Positions 52,481-62,146 of a stretch of 64,000 nucleotides of DNA are shown piece by piece. Origin of the DNA: Thalassotalea euphylliae (GTDB lineage Bacteria > Pseudomonadota > Gammaproteobacteria > Enterobacterales > Alteromonadaceae); assembly GCF_003390375.1 (NCBI RefSeq), contig NZ_QUOT01000001.1:248001-312000 (forward strand), written 5' to 3'. How positions within the stretch are numbered: position 1 is the stretch's first letter; each line of letters starts with the position of its first letter. Under the pieces are notes generated by a model. It saw only the letters and a list, made by a program, of their open reading frames with translations. It was not told the origin of the DNA and did no database searches. The position numbers were made by a program, and so were the translations under genes.

Positions 52481-53764
52481 ATGCTTGACGCAAAACTTTT
52501 AAGAACTGATTTAGAACAAACAGCAGCAGCGCTCGCGAAACGCGGTTTTACACTTGATGTAGAAAAATTCACAGCGCTTGAAGAACAACGTAAAGCCATT
52601 CAGGTAAAGACCCAAGAATTACAAAGTGAACGTAACACACGGTCAAAATCAATTGGTCAAGCCAAAGCTCGTGGTGAAGATATTCAACCATTGCTTGCAC
52701 AAGTAAGCCAGTTAGGTGATGACCTAGAAGCTGCGAAAAACGAAGAAAAAGAAGTGTTAAAAGCAATTAATGATATTGCTGCAGCTGTACCAAATATCAC
52801 TCATGAGTCTGTGCCTGCAGGCGATAGGGAAGACGATAACGTTGAAGTTCGCAAATGGGGCGAACCAAAAGCTTACGATTTTGAAGTTAAAGATCATGTA
52901 GACATCGCGACCGCGTTAGACAAAGGACTGGACTTTGAAAGTGGTGCCAAGCTTGCGGGAACGCGTTTCGTGGTAATGCGTGGTCAAATTGCCAAGCTGC
53001 ACCGTGCACTTGCTCAGTTTATGCTTGATGTGCATAGCGAAGAGCACGGCTACGAAGAAATGTATGTGCCTTATTTAGTTAACCACGATTCACTATACGG
53101 TACTGGTCAATTACCAAAGTTTGGTGAAGATTTATTCCACACTGACTTATCTTCAAAGACTTTCTCACTTATTCCTACCGCGGAAGTGCCACTAACAAAC
53201 TTAGTGCGTGATGAAATTGTTGATGAGAAAGAATTACCAATTAAGATGACTGCGCATACGCCATGTTTTCGCAGTGAAGCCGGTTCATCGGGACGTGATA
53301 TCCGTGGTCTAATTCGTCAGCATCAATTCGATAAAGTCGAAATGGTGCAACTTGTTAAACCAGAGACTTCATTTGATGCGTTAGAAGAATTAACAGCTCA
53401 TGCAGAAAATATTCTGAAAAAGTTAGAACTTCCGTTTAGAACGGTTGTGCTTTGTACTGGCGATATCGGGTTTAGCGCGACTAAGACTTACGATATTGAA
53501 GTCTGGTTACCAGCGCAAAACACTTATCGAGAGATCTCGTCTTGTTCGAATATGGGTGATTTCCAAGCGCGTCGCATGCAAGCACGTTTCCGCAATAGTG
53601 AAACTAATAAGCCAGAATTGCTACATACCCTTAATGGTTCTGGTTTGGCGGTTGGTCGCACGTTAGTCGCGATTTTGGAAAACTACCAGCAAGCTGATGG
53701 CTCAATTGAAATTCCAAAAGTATTGCAGCCATACATGAAAGGCTTAACTCACATCGGTAAATAG
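52481..53764 (+). CDS. serS: Seryl-tRNA synthetase
   Basis: A 427-residue class II aminoacyl-tRNA synthetase (E. coli 430). The N-terminal two-helix arm (1-110) recognises the long variable arm of tRNA-Ser. Motif 2 is THTP-like CFRSEAGSSGRDIRGLIRQHQF, and motif 3 includes NGSGLAVGRTLVAILENYQ. It follows crcB by 11 bases and ends the lrp-ftsK-lolA-rarA-crcB-serS block at a terminator. Confidence 0.98.
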   Translation: MLDAKLLRTDLEQTAAALAKRGFTLDVEKFTALEEQRKAIQVKTQELQSERNTRSKSIGQAKARGEDIQPLLAQVSQLGDDLEAAKNEEKEVLKAINDIAAAVPNITHESVPAGDREDDNVEVRKWGEPKAYDFEVKDHVDIATALDKGLDFESGAKLAGTRFVVMRGQIAKLHRALAQFMLDVHSEEHGYEEMYVPYLVNHDSLYGTGQLPKFGEDLFHTDLSSKTFSLIPTAEVPLTNLVRDEIVDEKELPIKMTAHTPCFRSEAGSSGRDIRGLIRQHQFDKVEMVQLVKPETSFDALEELTAHAENILKKLELPFRTVVLCTGDIGFSATKTYDIEVWLPAQNTYREISSCSNMGDFQARRMQARFRNSETNKPELLHTLNGSGLAVGRTLVAILENYQQADGSIEIPKVLQPYMKGLTHIGK

Positions 53765-53833
53765 CTTTTGTTGCTATAAATAGAGTTCTGCTAGCATCGT
53801 TAACTTAAGTTAATGATAAAGTTAGCAATATGT

Positions 53834-53861
53834 AAAAAGTCCGGCTTATGCCGGATTTTTT
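53834..53861 (+). terminator. Terminator of serS
   Basis: TCCGGC (53840-53845) and GCCGGA (53850-53855) with loop TTAT, flanked by AAAAAG and TTTTTT, about 70 bases past the serS stop. Confidence 0.9.
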
Positions 53862-53949
53862 GTTTCTAACAAATATTAATTACATTTTTAATGCAATGGT
53901 TTTAATTAATCTCGGGTCTTGATGACAAAGTTATTCAGGATTTTGTATT

Positions 53950-54432
53950 TTGCTTAAAAACCTTTTCGTTCAAGCCATCGTTTTCGTATTAATTTTTCAG
54001 TTTGTCTCATGGGTTCGTGAAACGAATATGCTGTCTAGTGACACCCAAGTTTCACAAGATATCGTACTTACTTCGTTAGATGGTGACGAAGTGTCAATTA
54101 AAGCAGATAGTAAACCGCTGGTTCTTTATTTCTTTGCGCCTTGGTGTCAGATCTGCCACATGAGTATTGGTAACCTACAATCAATTTATGAGAAAAATGG
54201 TGATATTGATGTTATTGCCGTAGCGCTCGACTATACAGAGCAAGACGAAGTAGTAAGATTTACTCAGCAGCACCAACTCACATTCCCAGTGGTTTATGGT
54301 AATGAACGCCTTAAACAAGAACTGATGGTGAGTGGTTATCCTAGCTATTATGTACTTAATGAAGATAACACGGTGGAAAGTAAATCTATGGGTTACTCAA
54401 CGGAATTAGGTATTTATTTACGCGCATTGTAA
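53950..54432 (+). CDS. Membrane-anchored TlpA/ScsD-like thioredoxin-fold protein
   Basis: A 160-residue protein with an N-terminal uncleaved anchor (about 3-21, NLFVQAIVFVLIFQFVSWV) and a periplasmic thioredoxin domain. The redox motif is FAPWCQIC, CxxC, followed by helical MSIGNLQSIYEK. The cis-Pro position is VSGYPSYYVLN. Such proteins reduce or oxidise periplasmic disulfides. The start is TTG (53950); TCAGGA lies upstream. It stands alone between serS and an opposite-strand gene, so the partner is unknown. Confidence 0.83.
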   Translation: MLKNLFVQAIVFVLIFQFVSWVRETNMLSSDTQVSQDIVLTSLDGDEVSIKADSKPLVLYFFAPWCQICHMSIGNLQSIYEKNGDIDVIAVALDYTEQDEVVRFTQQHQLTFPVVYGNERLKQELMVSGYPSYYVLNEDNTVESKSMGYSTELGIYLRAL

Positions 54433-54674
54433 TTTGCGTTTTGTGACTTGCGCTTTCTAACCGATATTATTGTAAATCGTATTTCCAATATGAGTTGGGC
54501 TAACTAGTGTTACTTTTCGCTAGTTTGCTTGACGTCTTTTGAGGGTGTGGTCTATCACAGTGAGCGACTGGATTACCTACACATAGCTTTTACGGCTGTT
54601 ATCGCTTTATCAATCGACTAATTTGATAAATGCATAGAAGCACCGTGACACAGCTACAAGGCTAACTAGGCGAA

Positions 54675-56543
54675 TTAGCTTTTCAAGCCCGCAAGCTCTG
54701 CCTCAAGTTCTTTAACACGATTATTGGCTTTGGTTGCGCTATTGGTAAGTCGCTCAAAGGTATTAGTTTGGTTGTACTTCATAAACTCGATTTGCTCTTT
54801 AAGCTTAACGCGCTCTTCCTTCGCTTCCTTGCCATTCATTTGTTCTTGATGAAGCAGGTTCTCTAGTTCTCTAACTTTTAACAAGGCTTGCTCTGATTTG
54901 GTGGTTAGTCTTTCAACCGTGGCAATATTATTGCTTTTTACGAACTCTACTTGGCTTGCAAGCTTGGCGTTTTCTTGACGCAGTTCATTGGCTTGGAGCT
55001 CAGCGTTACTAATTTTTGCTTCTGCTTGTGAGTATGTTTGTTGTTGCTTGGTGAAGTTTTCTTTATCTACTTGGTGTGCTTGCGTCGATTCTTCCAATTT
55101 CTGTGTTAGTTGGTTAATTTTCGTCGCGGCATCAGACACTGATGCCTTCAGTTGGTCAATGATTTCATCTTTATTTAGTGACGCTTCGTTTAGCGCTTGT
55201 GTTTTCGATTCTCGCTGCGCTATTTCACTAGATAGCAAGTCATTTTGTTGTTGCGCCTTTTTAAGCTTGTCCTCGCTATCAGTTGCCTGTTGTTTATATT
55301 GATTAAGTTCACTGGTTAATGACTGAATCACATCATCGGAACCTTTAGTCGCTTCAGACAATAAATCAGTTTGGCGGTTGTTCAACTCTGTCACTGTTTG
55401 ATGATGAGCTGCTTTTATCGCAGCAATGTCACTGGCATGCTGCTGATTGATATCATCAATCACTGTTTGATGATCGCTCGTCAGCGCTTCTAATTCAGTG
55501 AGCCGTGACTGGAACTGCTTTGTCACTGCTTCTCGCTCGTAGGATAATGCTTGTTCGTGGGCAAGGTTAAGGGATTCTATCGCACTAGAATGCTCATTTT
55601 TTGCGGTTTGTATGTGGTGCTCTAAATTTGAAATTTGCAGGTTGCTTGCTTCTGAGGCTTGAGTTATTGATTCCTGGTGGTTTTGCTCCAGTTCAGCTAA
55701 TTTCTGAGCGGATAATCCCCTGAACTCAGTAAATGCAGTCGTTGTTTCAGAGAGTTTATCTCTTAATTGCTGTGCTTCACTACTGTGCTGTTTAACGAGT
55801 TGCTCTTCTAGCTTATTTAGTGCGTTTTGCTTATCGTCTTGTGCTTGCAACTTATATGAGGAAAATTCTTTAGTAACATTATCTAATGACTCGTTAAGGT
55901 GTTGCTCAATTTCTTGATGTTTTGCTATTAACCTCTGCTCAAGTGCAGTTAAAGCCTCCTCTTGGGCGTGCTTTGCGTGCTCTTTATTTTCTCGTAATTC
56001 ATTCTTCAGGTGGGCTATCGAGTCATCGCGATCTTTGGTAAAGCTCGCCATGCTTTGCTTATGGCGCTGTGTTATTTCTTCAATTTCATTTGTGTGCTCT
56101 GATATGCGAGCAGTCATACTTTGCTGATGTTCTTCTTTAATCTGCTGAATGCGTTCAGTTTGTTCTGTTTTTAAAGAAGCAATAATTTCAGTGAGTGACG
56201 CATTTTCGCTTTGTACATCAGTTAGCAGGTTCTCTACCTTGCTAAGCTTATTGGTTAGGTAGCTTTCGAGCTGACTCGCATGATTGATTCTTTGTTGATA
56301 TTCACCAACCGCATTAGCTACTGATTTTTCAATATCAGCATTAATTTGCTTTAAAATATTATCGCTTAAAGATGGCAGTTCAGATTGTAGATAGCTAATT
56401 TCGGCTCGCCACTGATTGAAAAATTTAACGAGTAGTTGTTGAGGGGCGTCAAAGTGATCAAACAAGGCTTCAATAACATTCCCTTGCTCGGTTTTCGATA
56501 TTTCATCACAAAAGCGCTTGATGTCTTCGTATGCTACAGACAC
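54675..56543 (-). CDS. Large coiled-coil protein of unknown function
   Basis: A 622-residue soluble protein. Residues 1-95 look globular and helical (VAYEDIKRFCDEISKTEQGN, APQQLLVKFFNQW), and the rest (about 95-620) is an almost continuous coiled coil rich in Gln, Glu, Lys and Ala. Two copies of a 45-50-residue unit end the protein: QVEFVKSNNIATVERLTTKS...VRELENLL and QIEFMKYNQTNTFERLTNSA...VKELEAEL. No signal peptide or membrane segment is seen. I do not recognise a family. It stands alone between gaps of about 240 bp. A role in DNA organisation, as for KfrA- or SMC-like proteins, is possible but unsupported. Confidence 0.7.
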   Translation of the reverse strand: MSVAYEDIKRFCDEISKTEQGNVIEALFDHFDAPQQLLVKFFNQWRAEISYLQSELPSLSDNILKQINADIEKSVANAVGEYQQRINHASQLESYLTNKLSKVENLLTDVQSENASLTEIIASLKTEQTERIQQIKEEHQQSMTARISEHTNEIEEITQRHKQSMASFTKDRDDSIAHLKNELRENKEHAKHAQEEALTALEQRLIAKHQEIEQHLNESLDNVTKEFSSYKLQAQDDKQNALNKLEEQLVKQHSSEAQQLRDKLSETTTAFTEFRGLSAQKLAELEQNHQESITQASEASNLQISNLEHHIQTAKNEHSSAIESLNLAHEQALSYEREAVTKQFQSRLTELEALTSDHQTVIDDINQQHASDIAAIKAAHHQTVTELNNRQTDLLSEATKGSDDVIQSLTSELNQYKQQATDSEDKLKKAQQQNDLLSSEIAQRESKTQALNEASLNKDEIIDQLKASVSDAATKINQLTQKLEESTQAHQVDKENFTKQQQTYSQAEAKISNAELQANELRQENAKLASQVEFVKSNNIATVERLTTKSEQALLKVRELENLLHQEQMNGKEAKEERVKLKEQIEFMKYNQTNTFERLTNSATKANNRVKELEAELAGLKS

Positions 56544-56791
56544 TCTTATATTCCTTTATTGCGTTTTATTTAGCCACAGTAATTTTTAACATATTATTTA
56601 CTAAGGTTAAATGTATAGAGTTGAATAATATGACAATTAAACGAAGGGCAATTGGCATATGATCACCAATGTTTATTTTCACGTAGACGAATAAATAGTG
56701 TTTAGTTAATCTATTAACATCTAATAATAATGGGTAGCTAGGGGCTCGGCGCTAGTTAGCCAGTAACATACTAACTATTCGGGCATTAAAC

Positions 56792-57271
56792 ATGACTTCT
56801 TCTTTGTCTTCAGTAAATTCAATTATTTTTGTCTGCATGGGAAATATCTGCCGTTCGCCAACTGCCGAAGCTGTGTTTAGAGCTAAGGCGAATCAGGCTG
56901 GGTTGGATATAACAATTGATTCCGCAGGAACAATCGGCGCTCATGTTCGTGAAAAACCTGACCACAGATCACAAAAAGCAGGAATGGAGCGCGGCTATTC
57001 GTTTGAAGGCATTCGCTCGCGAAAAGTTGCTAGTTCAGATTTTGAAAAGTTTGATTTAGTGTTAGCAATGGATAACCAAAATTTACAAGATTTGCTGACT
57101 AATTCACCGACCGAACACCATCATAAAATAAAACTTTTCTTGGAGTTTGCTGATAACTTTGAAGAAACGGAAGTGCCAGATCCATACTATGGCGGTGCAG
57201 GCGGGTTTAAATACGTGGTAGATTTAATTGAAGATGCGAGCGATGGACTGATTAATCGCATTCGTGAGTAG
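56792..57271 (+). CDS. Low-molecular-weight protein-tyrosine phosphatase
   Basis: A 159-residue LMW-PTP. The phosphate loop is FVCMGNICRSPTAEAVF (Cx5R-S), and the general-acid Asp is in EVPDPYYGGAGGF, so the active site is complete. Family members remove phosphate from tyrosine kinases of capsule export or from other targets. No Wzc-type kinase or polysaccharide genes are nearby, so the substrate is open. It is convergent with the DAHP synthase gene. Confidence 0.93.
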   Translation: MTSSLSSVNSIIFVCMGNICRSPTAEAVFRAKANQAGLDITIDSAGTIGAHVREKPDHRSQKAGMERGYSFEGIRSRKVASSDFEKFDLVLAMDNQNLQDLLTNSPTEHHHKIKLFLEFADNFEETEVPDPYYGGAGGFKYVVDLIEDASDGLINRIRE

Positions 57272-57298
57272 TTAATTATTAAAAGTAAGTAATGCAAT

Positions 57299-57327
57299 AA
57301 AAAACGAGGCATAAGCCTCGTTTTTTA
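57299..57327. terminator. Bidirectional terminator between the phosphatase and DAHP synthase genes
   Basis: AAAACGAGGC (57301-57310) and GCCTCGTTTT (57315-57324) with loop ATAA, flanked by A- and T-runs, between two convergent genes. Confidence 0.9.
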
Positions 57328-57357
57328 TCAGTAAATTACGTAGTTACAACACCAGAT

Positions 57358-58410
57358 TTAACCTCTACGTTTTTTCACTGCGTCGGCTAGTACCGCTAAC
57401 ACGTCTTCACTCGTACTAAAGTTGATACAAGCATCTGTGATACTTTGACCATAAGTTTTCGCTTTGCCATCAATAACTTCTTGGCGACCTTCAACAATAA
57501 AGCTTTCAACCATCACACCAAAAATAGCCGTAGATCCGCCAGCAATTTGCGCTGCAATGTCTTGCGCTACCATAGGTTGTTTGCTGTGGTCTTTACTGCT
57601 GTTGCCATGGCTGCAATCAACCATTAATGGCTTATTAATGCCTGAATCAAACAAAGCTTCTTGCGCCGCTTCGACATGGTTTGCTTGATAGTTTGGTTCC
57701 TTGCCACCGCGTAAAATCACATGCGCGTGAGGATTGCCATGTGTTTGGTAAATACACATTTGGCCTTTTTTATCCGGTGAGTAGAGTACGTGGGGAACGC
57801 TAGATGCCTTAATGGCATCAACGGCAATTTTAACATTACCATCAGTACCATTTTTAAAACCAACAGGGCAGGATAGTGCTGAGGCAAGCTCTCTGTGTAC
57901 TTGGCTTTCTGTAGTACGGGCGCCAATTGCGCCCCATGTAATCAAGTCAGAAATATATTGGCCCGTGACCATATCTAAGAACTCAGTGCCTGCTGGTAAA
58001 CCTAACTCGTTAATATCGACTAATAGATTACGAGCTAAATTTAGCCCTTTTGCTACATGAAAAGATTTATCTAGATCAGGGTCACTAATTAGCCCCTTCC
58101 AGCCAACGGTTGTGCGCGGCTTTTCAAAATAAACACGCATAACAATCATTAACTCGTCTTGATATTTGTCATGCAATACTTTGAGCTGCTTGGCGTAGTC
58201 TAGCGCTGCTTCAGGATCGTGTATTGAACAAGGACCAATAACAACCACTAGGCGGTCATCTTCTTTGTTAATGATGCGTTCTACTTGCGCTCTACTTTCA
58301 ATAATAAATTCAGCGGTTTGCTCAGAAAGTGGTATTTGCTCAGCTAATTCTGCAGGTGAGGCGAGATGCTCAATTAGCGTGGTTCTAATTTCGTCGGTTT
58401 TGATAGTCAT
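57358..58410 (-). CDS. aroG: 3-deoxy-7-phosphoheptulonate (DAHP) synthase, class I
   Basis: A 350-residue type I-alpha DAHP synthase (E. coli AroG 350, AroH 348). It condenses PEP and erythrose 4-phosphate, the first step of aromatic amino acid synthesis. VVIGPCSIHDPEAALDYA and MRVYFEKPRTTVGWKGLI bind PEP, and SHGNSSKDH and the late IFGVMVESF contribute metal ligands. It is next to ppsR and ppsA, the place of aroH in E. coli. Whether it is feedback-inhibited by Phe, Tyr or Trp cannot be decided by eye, so the symbol is provisional. Confidence 0.92.
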   Translation of the reverse strand: MTIKTDEIRTTLIEHLASPAELAEQIPLSEQTAEFIIESRAQVERIINKEDDRLVVVIGPCSIHDPEAALDYAKQLKVLHDKYQDELMIVMRVYFEKPRTTVGWKGLISDPDLDKSFHVAKGLNLARNLLVDINELGLPAGTEFLDMVTGQYISDLITWGAIGARTTESQVHRELASALSCPVGFKNGTDGNVKIAVDAIKASSVPHVLYSPDKKGQMCIYQTHGNPHAHVILRGGKEPNYQANHVEAAQEALFDSGINKPLMVDCSHGNSSKDHSKQPMVAQDIAAQIAGGSTAIFGVMVESFIVEGRQEVIDGKAKTYGQSITDACINFSTSEDVLAVLADAVKKRRG

Positions 58411-58544
58411 TTAACTTAGCTTTAATGTGCTGCCGACAAGTAGGCTTTTAGGCTTAAGCGGCAGCATGAATAATTGCGGTTAACATAGCGAAAAAGCAAA
58501 CTAAAGTGAATTAGTTTTATCGCTAGTTACCGCAATTTATCGCA

Positions 58545-59354
58545 TTAGTACTTATGACGACGCAGGCCCGTTTCTGCCAGAATTTTTGCAGTGATTTCTT
58601 CTACTGAAAACTTTGTTGAATTAATGAACGGAATTTTCTCTTTTTTATAGAGTTTCTCCACTTCTCTAAGCTCCATTCGACACTGTCTGGCCGAGGAGTA
58701 TTTACTGTTTGCTCTGCGGTTATCACGGATGTCCATCAATCGCTCTGGATCTATCGTTAAACCAAAGATTTTTTTCTTATGCTGCTTAAGGAAGTTAGGC
58801 AGCTTAAGCTCGTCCATATCGTCATCAGTGAATGGATAATTCGCCGCTTTGATACCGTATTGTAGTGCTAAATAAAGAGAAGTTGGCGTTTTACCTGAGC
58901 GCGAAACGCCCACTAAAATAATGTCGGCATCGGCGTAGTTGGTAACATTTGAACCATCATCGTTCGCTAGCGCATAGTTAACCGCATCAATACGATAGTC
59001 ATAGCTATTTTCGTGAATACTATGGGTGCGATGCGCTTTGGGTTTAGCTTGTACGTTTAATTCTTTTTCCAGTGGCGAAACGAAATGCTCTAAGAAGTTA
59101 TAAATAATAGCATCACAGCTGTCGATAATTGCTCGTATCTCAGGGTTAACAAAGGTATGAAAAACCAGCGGTTTTTCACCCGAGCGTTTAGAAATAGCAT
59201 TAATTTTAGCTTTTGCTTCTTCGGCTTTTGCCACAGTTTCGACAAAAGATATCGTATGGTGTTCAAACTCCATGGGGAATAGGGAAAGTAAGGCATGGCC
59301 AAAAACTTCAGAAGTAATCGCGGTTCCGTCTGAAATATAGAAAGCTGGGCGCAT
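58545..59354 (-). CDS. ppsR: PEP synthetase regulatory protein (kinase/pyrophosphorylase)
   Basis: A 269-residue DUF299-family protein. It inactivates PpsA by ADP-dependent phosphorylation of a threonine and reactivates it by phosphorolysis. The P-loop-like DIILVGVSRSGKTPTSLYLA (about 150-169) is the family signature, with YISDGTAITSEVFGHALL at the N-terminus. It is divergent from its target ppsA, about 220 bases apart, the usual arrangement. Confidence 0.96.
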   Translation of the reverse strand: MRPAFYISDGTAITSEVFGHALLSLFPMEFEHHTISFVETVAKAEEAKAKINAISKRSGEKPLVFHTFVNPEIRAIIDSCDAIIYNFLEHFVSPLEKELNVQAKPKAHRTHSIHENSYDYRIDAVNYALANDDGSNVTNYADADIILVGVSRSGKTPTSLYLALQYGIKAANYPFTDDDMDELKLPNFLKQHKKKIFGLTIDPERLMDIRDNRRANSKYSSARQCRMELREVEKLYKKEKIPFINSTKFSVEEITAKILAETGLRRHKY

Positions 59355-59572
59355 TTTGATCTCTCTTTTGAAAACTTACAAATTTTGTTTTGGTATTCGT
59401 GGGCTCCAGTGTAGAATGGCCGCGCTTTAAATATCAAACATATTTCCAGCAAGTGGTATTGTTTTTGATCGAAGTCTATATTCAAGTGGCTTTTGCTCGT
59501 TAGCATTAATAACGTGACTAGAGTTACTTGACTATATACTTTACAAAAATGACTAATCTTGGAGATATTGTC

Positions 59573-61948
59573 GTGCAAGAAAACGTACTTTGGTATGAAC
59601 AGCTGGGAATGAATGATGTCGACCGTGTTGGCGGTAAAAATGCATCATTAGGCGAAATGATTTCAAACCTGGCTAATGTTGGGGTGCAAGTCCCTGGCGG
59701 TTTTGCCACTACAGCCTTCGCATTTAATGAATTTCTTGAACAAAGTGGCCTAAACGACAAAATTTATCAATTACTAGACAGCCTAGATGTTAGCGATGTT
59801 AACGCGTTAGCTGAGTGCGGCGCTACTATTCGTCAATGGATTATTGACACTCCTTTCCTTCCTCAAATGCAACAAGATATTGAGCAAGCTTACGCTAAGC
59901 TCGCTGGCGAATTTACTGAAGACGCTTCATTTGCCGTACGTTCATCGGCAACTGCTGAAGATATGCCTGACGCGTCATTTGCTGGCCAACAGGAAACTTT
60001 CCTAAACGTTAAAGGCCTAGATGCTGTAATGGTAGCGATTAAGCACGTATTTGCTTCGCTATTTAATGACCGTGCTATCTCATACCGTGTTCACCAAGGT
60101 TATGACCATCGTGGTGTTGCGCTATCAGCCGGTATTCAGCGTATGGTGCGCAGTGACATCGCAGCAAGTGGTGTAATGTTCTCAATTGACACGGAATCTG
60201 GCTTTGAAGATGTCGTCTTTATCACTTCAAGCTACGGCTTAGGTGAAATGGTGGTGCAAGGGGCGGTAAACCCTGATGAGTTTTATGTACATAAGCCAAC
60301 GCTAGCCAATGGCAAACCAGCAGTAGTGCGCCGCACTATTGGTAGTAAAGCTATTAAGATGGTTTACGCCCAAAGCCAAGAGCACGGTAAGCAAGTAGAA
60401 ATTGTTGACATGGAAGAGTCACTTTCGAATCAGTTCTCTATTACTGATGAAGAAGTGATGGAGCTTGCTAAGCAAGCTGTGATTATTGAAAAGCATTACG
60501 GTCGTCCAATGGATATTGAGTGGGCGAAAGACGGCTTAGACGGTAAACTTTATATCGTTCAGGCGCGCCCTGAAACGGTTCGTAGCCGCGAAAGCGCTAA
60601 TGTAATGGAACAGTTCCAGTTACAAGAAACTGCTGCTGTGATTTGTGAAGGTCGTGCGATTGGCCACAAAATTGGTTCAGGTACCGCAAAAGTACTTTCG
60701 TCACTAGAAGAGATGGACAAAATCCAGCCAGGTGATGTGTTAGTAACAGATATGACTGACCCTGATTGGGAGCCAATCATGAAGCGCGCATCAGCGATTG
60801 TTACTAACCGTGGTGGTCGTACTTGTCACGCGGCGATCATCGCACGTGAAATGGGTATTCCGGCGGTTGTTGGTTGTGGTGATGCAACAACGCGAATTAA
60901 AGCGGGCGATGAAATTACTGTTTCTTGTGCTGAAGGTGATACCGGCTTTATTTACGACGGCAAGTTGGAATTCTCAGTAACCACTTCACAAGTAGATGAA
61001 ATGCCTGAGCTACCGCTCAAAATAATGATGAATGTGGGTAATCCAGATCGCGCATTCACCTTTGCCCGCTTACCACATGCTGGTATTGGTTTAGCCCGTT
61101 TAGAATTTATCATCAACAAAATGATTGGTGTGCATCCAAAAGCGTTACTTAACTACGATGCGCAATCTGCTGACTTGAAAGCGGAAATTGACGACATTAT
61201 TGCCGGTTATGCAAACCCTGTTGAATTCTACATTGCCAAGTTAACTGAAGGTATTTCAACTTTAGCTGCTGCTTACGCACCAGAACGCGTGATTGTTCGT
61301 ATGTCTGATTTCAAATCAAACGAATACGCGAACTTAGTGGGCGGTGAAGAGTTTGAGCCGGAAGAAGAAAACCCAATGATTGGTTACCGTGGTGCTTCTC
61401 GTTATATTTCTGAAGATTTCCGCGACTGTTTTGCGCTTGAATGTGAAGCGGTAAAACGTGTGCGTAATGAAATGGGCTTAACCAATGTCGAGATCATGAT
61501 CCCGTTTGTACGTACCTTGGAAGAGGCGTCAGCAGTTATTGATATTCTTGCTGAGCACGGTTTAGAGCGTGGCAAAGACGGCTTAAAAGTGATCATGATG
61601 TGTGAATTACCATCGAATGCACTTTTAGCTGATCAATTCTTAGATTACTTCGACGGTTTCTCTATTGGTTCAAATGATTTAACGCAATTAACCTTGGGTC
61701 TAGACCGTGACTCTGGCTTAATCGCGCATTTATTTGACGAGCGTAATCCAGCAGTAAAAGAGCTTCTAGCAATGGCGATTAAAGCCTGTAAAGCACGCGG
61801 TAAATACGTGGGTATTTGTGGTCAAGGGCCAAGCGATCACGCTGACTTTGCCGCTTGGTTGGTAGAGCAGGGCATTGACAGTGTTTCACTTAACCCTGAT
61901 ACGGTATTACCCACTTGGTTGTACCTTGCCGAGCAATACCAAGCTTAA
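59573..61948 (+). CDS. ppsA: Phosphoenolpyruvate synthase
   Basis: A 791-residue enzyme (E. coli 792) that makes PEP from pyruvate and ATP in gluconeogenesis. The ATP-grasp domain (1-340) has GGKNASLGEM and VRSSATAEDMPDASFAGQQE. The phosphohistidine domain has RGGRTCHAAIIARE, including the Thr that PpsR modifies. The C-terminal pyruvate-binding barrel ends with IGSNDLTQLTLGLDRD and the active-site Cys in VGICGQGPSDH. The frame is open from 59528 with an ATG at 59549, but GGAG is ideally spaced before the GTG at 59573 (MQENVLWYEQLG), the start chosen here. Confidence 0.96.
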   Translation: MQENVLWYEQLGMNDVDRVGGKNASLGEMISNLANVGVQVPGGFATTAFAFNEFLEQSGLNDKIYQLLDSLDVSDVNALAECGATIRQWIIDTPFLPQMQQDIEQAYAKLAGEFTEDASFAVRSSATAEDMPDASFAGQQETFLNVKGLDAVMVAIKHVFASLFNDRAISYRVHQGYDHRGVALSAGIQRMVRSDIAASGVMFSIDTESGFEDVVFITSSYGLGEMVVQGAVNPDEFYVHKPTLANGKPAVVRRTIGSKAIKMVYAQSQEHGKQVEIVDMEESLSNQFSITDEEVMELAKQAVIIEKHYGRPMDIEWAKDGLDGKLYIVQARPETVRSRESANVMEQFQLQETAAVICEGRAIGHKIGSGTAKVLSSLEEMDKIQPGDVLVTDMTDPDWEPIMKRASAIVTNRGGRTCHAAIIAREMGIPAVVGCGDATTRIKAGDEITVSCAEGDTGFIYDGKLEFSVTTSQVDEMPELPLKIMMNVGNPDRAFTFARLPHAGIGLARLEFIINKMIGVHPKALLNYDAQSADLKAEIDDIIAGYANPVEFYIAKLTEGISTLAAAYAPERVIVRMSDFKSNEYANLVGGEEFEPEEENPMIGYRGASRYISEDFRDCFALECEAVKRVRNEMGLTNVEIMIPFVRTLEEASAVIDILAEHGLERGKDGLKVIMMCELPSNALLADQFLDYFDGFSIGSNDLTQLTLGLDRDSGLIAHLFDERNPAVKELLAMAIKACKARGKYVGICGQGPSDHADFAAWLVEQGIDSVSLNPDTVLPTWLYLAEQYQA

Positions 61949-62029
61949 GCAATACCAAAGCCGAGCAATATCAAAGTTAATTAAAGATTAACATTGAAAG
62001 CTCTATAAAGATGCTATGTAGCATTTATA

Positions 62030-62070
62030 AAAAAAGCCTAAGCAAGTATAAAAACTGCTTAGGCTTTTTT
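62030..62070 (+). terminator. Terminator of ppsA
   Basis: AAAAAAGCCTAAGCA (62030-62044) and TGCTTAGGCTTTTTT (62056-62070) form a 15-bp stem with an 11-base loop, about 80 bases after the stop. Confidence 0.92.
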
Positions 62071-62146
62071 CGTTTATCACTCCCATTCAGTAAGCGTCAT
62101 GCTATACTGATTTTCTGTAAATTTTCTTGTTGTTATTGCTGTTCGT

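Noticed and set aside
61929..61975. Micro-duplication CCGAGCAATA at the ppsA stop and just after it
   Set aside because: Two short similar stretches, one coding and one not, without symmetry or a hairpin. Probably slippage and not worth a feature.
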